Below the pieces are notes generated by a model that saw nothing but the letters and a program-made list of their open reading frames with translations, did no database searches and was not told the origin of the DNA. Below, one piece after another: positions 60,707-64,000 of a stretch of 64,000 nucleotides of DNA (position 1 is the first letter of the stretch; the number at the start of each line of letters is the position of its first letter). Source of the DNA: Clostridiales bacterium (lineage in GTDB: Bacteria > Bacillota > Clostridia > Oscillospirales > Oscillospiraceae); assembly GCA_004557735.1 (NCBI GenBank), contig SFFV01000004.1, positions 1 to 64,000 of the forward strand, read 5' to 3'. Made by a program: the position numbers and the translations under genes.

Positions 60707-61261
60707 ATGCGTCGTTTTACTCGCCTTACCGGCGCGCTGGTCGCGCTCGTTTTCGTCTTTTCGCTTCTTTCCGGCTGCGGCGGCGCAGCGCCGGACGCTC
60801 TGTTCCGCACCTCAGCGCCCACGGCGGACGCCGTTCCCGCGGCAGACTCCTCGTATGCCGCCGGGACAGAAACCGTCTCTCCGGATGAGCCGGATGAGCC
60901 TGCCCCCGTCTCTCTCAGCGAAGACGGAGAGTATACCTCCGCAGAGGATGTTGCGCTCTATCTGTATCTCTACGGCTGTCTGCCGGAGAACTTCATCACC
61001 AAAACGGACGCCCGCGCTCTCGGCTGGAGCGGCGGCGGGCTGGACGGCTATGCCGACGGCAAATGCATCGGCGGAGACCGGTTTGGGAACTATGAAGGAC
61101 TGTTGCCGGACGCGCCGGGACGCGAATACCGCGAGTGTGACATCGACACGCTGCACGCCGCCTCCCGCGGGGCGAAGCGCATCGTATACTCCAACGACGG
61201 GCTCATCTATTATACCGAGGATCACTACGAGAGCTTTGTATTGCTTTATGGCGAAGAATGA
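60707..61261 (+). CDS. Barnase-like ribonuclease lipoprotein
   Basis: A 184-residue protein with a lipobox (SLLSGC, Cys24), an unstructured acidic linker to ~75, then a domain closely following barnase: LPENFITKTDARALGWSGGG, GKCIGGDRFGNYEGLLP, GREYRECDIDTL and a final YTEDHYESFVLLY. The catalytic set is present: Lys in FITK, Arg in GREY, Glu in REC, two Arg in SRGAKR, His in TEDHY. It would act outside the cell, anchored to the membrane. No barstar-like inhibitor is seen nearby. GGAGGGG precedes the ATG. Confidence 0.88.
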   Translation: MRRFTRLTGALVALVFVFSLLSGCGGAAPDALFRTSAPTADAVPAADSSYAAGTETVSPDEPDEPAPVSLSEDGEYTSAEDVALYLYLYGCLPENFITKTDARALGWSGGGLDGYADGKCIGGDRFGNYEGLLPDAPGREYRECDIDTLHAASRGAKRIVYSNDGLIYYTEDHYESFVLLYGEE

Positions 61262-61294
61262 CGCTTTTTCGGGGCATTCTTTCTGTGTTTTATC

Positions 61295-61324
61295 TATTTA
61301 TTTTCCGGTTGTGTGTGCTATAAT
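61295..61324 (+). promoter_or_regulatory. ATP synthase operon promoter
   Basis: An extended -10 TGCTATAAT with a weak TTTATT at the -35 position, spacer 16; about 45 bases before ATG 61371. Confidence 0.6.
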
Positions 61325-61370
61325 ACAATTTGATTTTTAAATATCTTCTGTGTAATGTGAGGAAAAACGC

Positions 61371-61703
61371 ATGGATCAACCCATTGTGCAGGGACTGCTC
61401 GCCTTTCTCGGCGGCGCTGCCGTTTCCGGTCTTAATGCTCTGCTGTCCGCCCGGCTGCTGAAGAGAAAGCCCACGGCTTACGCTTCGTTCTCCGCCGTCC
61501 GGCAGCTGTTCAACGTCGCCTGCCTTGTTCTGGTTTTCTTTGGTTCGCGTGCTCTCGGCTGGGATGTTACGGCCCCGCTCATCGGCGCGGCGCTCGGCCT
61601 GAGCACGCTTTCCATTCTTTTTGCCGTGCTTTTGGCGCGGCGCAACGATAAAATGTCCAGATCCGCCGCGGCGGACAGGAAGGGAGAAGATCTCAATGGG
61701 TGA
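61371..61703 (+). CDS. atpI: AtpI-like ATP synthase accessory membrane protein
   Basis: A 110-residue protein with three or four hydrophobic stretches (GLLAFLGGAAVSGLNALLSA, VACLVLVFFGSRALG, LGLSTLSILFAVLLAR), at the AtpI position directly before atpB, which it overlaps by 8 bases. AtpI proteins assist c-ring assembly. Sequence similarity is weak, so position carries the call. Confidence 0.65.
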   Translation: MDQPIVQGLLAFLGGAAVSGLNALLSARLLKRKPTAYASFSAVRQLFNVACLVLVFFGSRALGWDVTAPLIGAALGLSTLSILFAVLLARRNDKMSRSAAADRKGEDLNG

Positions 61704-62364
61704 ATCCCGTGTTGTGATCCCGATTTTCGGCATTCTGGATGTGACCGGCGAAGTGATCGGCATGTGGGTCGTGCTCGCCGCCGTCGCCGTGATCTCGCTG
61801 CTCGCCACACGGCATATGCGCGAACGGCCCGGCAGGTTCCAGAACGTGATCGAGACAGGCGTTGAATATCTCGACAATTACTTTTCCGGTATTCTCGGCC
61901 GGAAGGAGTCGCGGAGGCACTTTCTGTTTCTTGGCTCGCTCTTCATCTTTATCATTTTCGGCAATTACTCCGGGCTGATCCCCGGCGTCGGACTGACGGA
62001 CTACTGGAAAGCGCCAACCTCTTCGCTCTCGGTAACACTCGGTCTCGGTATCGTGACGTTTTTCTATTTGCAGGGCGCGAGCATCCACGCGCGCGGGTTT
62101 ACGGGTTATCTCAAGCGCTTCGTTTCCCCTATCGCGATCATGCTGCCGCTGCTCATTCTGGATGAGTTTATCAAACCTGCGTCACTGGCGCTGCGTCTGT
62201 TCGGCAACATCTTCGGCGAAGAAACCGTTACCGAGCAGCTCTATGAACTGCTGCCCATCGGCGCGCCGGTCGTAATGATGGTGCTCTCGCTGCTTTTCTG
62301 CGCGCTGCAGGCCATTGTGTTCACAACGCTCGTTTCCATCTATCTGCAGGAGGCCGCCGAATAA
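61696..62364 (+). CDS. atpB: ATP synthase Fo subunit a
   Basis: A 222-residue membrane protein starting MGESRVVIPIFGILDVTGEV. It has NYSGLIPGVGLTDYWKAPTS and the essential Arg in LALRLFGNIFGEETVTE, then a final helix FCALQAIVFTTLVSIYL. It forms the ion half-channels next to the c-ring. Subunit a is short, as in other Clostridia. Confidence 0.95.
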   Translation: MGESRVVIPIFGILDVTGEVIGMWVVLAAVAVISLLATRHMRERPGRFQNVIETGVEYLDNYFSGILGRKESRRHFLFLGSLFIFIIFGNYSGLIPGVGLTDYWKAPTSSLSVTLGLGIVTFFYLQGASIHARGFTGYLKRFVSPIAIMLPLLILDEFIKPASLALRLFGNIFGEETVTEQLYELLPIGAPVVMMVLSLLFCALQAIVFTTLVSIYLQEAAE

Positions 62365-62415
62365 CGGCGCCGTCTCTTTAATAACTGAAGAATTTTTATA
62401 AGGAGATACACTACC

Positions 62416-62646
62416 ATGACTGATTCCGCCATTATTGCTCTTGCCGCTGCCCTTTCCATCGCCGTCAGCACCATCTTCCCCGCTCTGAGTCAGGGCAAGG
62501 CCGCTGCCGCCGCCATGGAGAGCATTGCCCGTCAGCCCGACGCCGCCGGCGACGTTCGCTCTTCGCTCATCATCTCGATGGCCATGATGGAAGCTCTGAC
62601 CATTTACGGCCTCCTGATTGCCTTTATGCTTGTCGCCAAGGTCTGA
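62416..62646 (+). CDS. atpE: ATP synthase Fo subunit c
   Basis: A 76-residue hairpin of two helices joined by the polar loop ARQPDA. The essential carboxylate is the Glu in AMMEALTIYG. A Gln in the first helix (LSQGKAA) occupies the place of the Na+-ligand Gln of Na+-type rings, but the residue after the Glu is Ala, not Ser/Thr. AAGGAG precedes the ATG. Confidence 0.95.
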   Translation: MTDSAIIALAAALSIAVSTIFPALSQGKAAAAAMESIARQPDAAGDVRSSLIISMAMMEALTIYGLLIAFMLVAKV

Positions 62647-62659
62647 GAGGCGCAGTACC

Positions 62660-63190
62660 ATGACGATCGAACCATCTCTCATCGTATGGACGGTTCTGTG
62701 CTTTCTCGCGCTGGTGCTCATTTTGAAAAAACTGCTCTTTCAGCCGATGCTGACCTTTATGGACGCACGCAATGCGAAGATCGAGGCCGCGCGCAAGGCA
62801 AAGGAGCAGGCACACGCAGAGTATGAAGCGGAAATGCGCCGTCTGGCGGAGGAACGCGCCGCGCAAGCGGCGCAGCTGCGCCAGTCCGGCGCCGCGGCGC
62901 TCGAGAGCGCGCACGAGGAGCTTCTTCACCGGACGGCGGAAAAGCGCGCCGAGGCCGCGCAGCGGCTCGAGGAAAACCGCGCCGCGCTCGCCGAGGAATC
63001 CGTCCGCATCTCCCGCGAGCTGGAGCCGCTGCTCTCCGATCTGGCGCTCGATCTCGTAAACCATCTGCAGCATTGGCAGAATGACCGCCACTCCGCCGTG
63101 GACGCGGAAACGGTCGCGGCGCCCTATGCCGATGTGGAGCACCTCACCGCCGGTGATCCTGCGAAAGCTGCTACGAACAGGACGAAATGA
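62660..63190 (+). CDS. atpF: ATP synthase Fo subunit b
   Basis: A 176-residue protein with one N-terminal membrane helix (LIVWTVLCFLALVLILKKLL) and a long Ala/Glu/Arg coiled coil that forms the peripheral stalk. Its TGA overlaps the ATG of the next frame, so translation is coupled. A GAGAGG purine tract precedes ATG 62660. A second, b-like anchor is encoded immediately downstream. Confidence 0.9.
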   Translation: MTIEPSLIVWTVLCFLALVLILKKLLFQPMLTFMDARNAKIEAARKAKEQAHAEYEAEMRRLAEERAAQAAQLRQSGAAALESAHEELLHRTAEKRAEAAQRLEENRAALAEESVRISRELEPLLSDLALDLVNHLQHWQNDRHSAVDAETVAAPYADVEHLTAGDPAKAATNRTK

Positions 63191-64000
63191 TTATGCGTTT
63201 TGTATATGCCGTTATCAATCTTCTGATCCTTGCGGGGCTCATTTATCTTTTCGGACGGAAATCCATTGTGAAGATCTTTCGCTCCCGCCGGGAGCGGATC
63301 GCGCGCGAACTGGACGAGGCGGAAGCGCCGTTCACCCCCGAGCTGCTGCCAGAGATCTCCGCGCCGGACGATACGGCGCTGCAGTCTGAGCTGGCCGCGG
63401 CGGAGGACGCCGAAAAGGCCGCCCTTGCCGAGATCGAGGCGCAGTATGAGGCGGACGCCGCCGATCAGCGCCGCGAAATGCTCTTCACAACCCGCGCGCA
63501 GATCATTGGGCAGGTTCTCTCTCTCGCCGAGCAGCATATGCGCTCGGAAGAGTATCAGGCGTCCAAGCACGCCCGTCAGTACGAGGCGGTGGAGCAGATT
63601 CTCGCGCAGATTCATCTGACGCCCGGCGACGTTTCCTACCTCTCTCGCAAAGGTGTGCTGTATGTGACGCTCACCTCCTCCGCCGCACTTTCCGACGACG
63701 TTGTTGAAAAGGTGCGTGCGCGCTCGGAAGCGCTCGTTGCCGCCGTCGGGGGGAAGATCTCCTTCTGGGTCCGACAGAACGAAGAGCTGATCGGCGGGCT
63801 GCAGCTCCGCATCGGCGACACGATCTACGACTACACCATATCCAACAAGCTCTACCGTCTCGGCAAGGCGCTCAACGACCGCCCTCTCACAGAGACGGAT
63901 GCCGGATCCATCCGCGCCGGCATGCTTGACGCCGTGCGTCATATGAAGCTTGGCATCGATGTGTTTCAGGTCGGCCGTGTGCTCAGCGTGTCCGACGGCA
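63187..64000 (+). CDS. Fused ATP synthase b-like/delta/alpha polypeptide, 3' end outside window
   Basis: The frame from ATG 63187 stays open to the window end (271 codons). Residues ~4-23 form a membrane helix (RFVYAVINLLILAGLIYLFG) and a coiled coil follows to ~130. Residues ~146-230 match the C-terminal domain of the delta/OSCP subunit, including ELIGGLQLRIGDTIYDYTIS. From ~241 the sequence reads SIRAGMLDAVRHMKLGIDVF then QVGRVLSVSDG, the N-terminus of an F1 alpha subunit, with no stop or ribosome binding site between. The delta N-terminal helical domain appears absent. A b-delta fusion is known from mycobacteria; joining to alpha is unusual. Confidence 0.8.
   Translation, partial: MIMRFVYAVINLLILAGLIYLFGRKSIVKIFRSRRERIARELDEAEAPFTPELLPEISAPDDTALQSELAAAEDAEKAALAEIEAQYEADAADQRREMLFTTRAQIIGQVLSLAEQHMRSEEYQASKHARQYEAVEQILAQIHLTPGDVSYLSRKGVLYVTLTSSAALSDDVVEKVRARSEALVAAVGGKISFWVRQNEELIGGLQLRIGDTIYDYTISNKLYRLGKALNDRPLTETDAGSIRAGMLDAVRHMKLGIDVFQVGRVLSVSDG

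Overview
The window is a GC-rich stretch of a low-G+C-type Gram-positive relative, most likely a gut Clostridia of the Oscillospiraceae/Ruminococcaceae type. The basis is strong AGGAGG-type ribosome binding sites, an ECF transporter followed by truA, a BofA-like sporulation protein, Rrf2/NifS/IscU and CsoR/CopA modules, DUF4358, DUF4349 and HAAS-type proteins, many lipoproteins, and no outer-membrane genes. The assignment is from gene content only.

Layout. 1-1.9 kb: tail of a decayed polar amino-acid ABC transporter (permease end, frameshifted ATPase, oddly ordered binding protein). 1.9-4.2 kb: DUF4358 lipoprotein and a surface SGNH hydrolase. 4.3-12.7 kb: an rRNA-type methyltransferase, EcfA1-EcfA2-EcfT, TruA, a membrane protein, CvpA and a ClpC-like unfoldase. 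12.8-18.2 kb: FAD reductase, NCS1 permease, MFS carrier, serine acetyltransferase. 18.3-21.6 kb: a ThyX-like protein with a Cys-rich partner, then Rrf2-NifS-IscU. 21.6-26.9 kb: glycosyltransferase plus DUF6056 protein, then the copper operon csoR-copA(copZ). 27-34.5 kb: a propeller/PstS-like lipoprotein, a relic repeat, mtnA, a TetR/CPBP chimera, corA, prfB, prs and pth. 34.5-44.4 kb: tcdA, a parvulin foldase, a phosphatase, tRNA-Gly, LUD and YitT proteins, a type IIA topoisomerase pair and bofA. 44.4-45.5 kb: an AT-rich island bounded by inverted repeats and carrying a second inverted-repeat unit with a DUF559 endonuclease. 45.5-50.5 kb: a TctCBA tripartite transporter and a HAAS-domain protein. 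50.5-56 kb: proS, a tautomerase, a DUF4349 protein, and rpmG-secE-nusG-rplK-rplA. 56-61.3 kb: HtrA, DUF364, XdhC, a metal-type ABC binding protein and a barnase-like lipoprotein. 61.3-64 kb: the start of an F1Fo ATP synthase operon.

The most striking items are these. (1) An ATP synthase reading frame at the right edge runs without a stop from a b-like membrane anchor through a delta C-terminal domain into the start of an alpha subunit. (2) The nested inverted-repeat island at 44.4-45.5 kb, with a compact relic of its inner repeat near 29 kb. (3) Five tandem 14-bp units between the two topoisomerase genes. (4) A solute-binding protein whose C-terminal segment sits at the N-terminus. (5) A TetR/CPBP chimera, an anchored barnase without a visible barstar, and a CopA reading frame that runs in frame into a CopZ-like domain with its own ribosome binding site.

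Most gene starts were set by ribosome binding sites and family alignment recalled from memory. No searches were run, so family calls rest on motifs visible in the translations.
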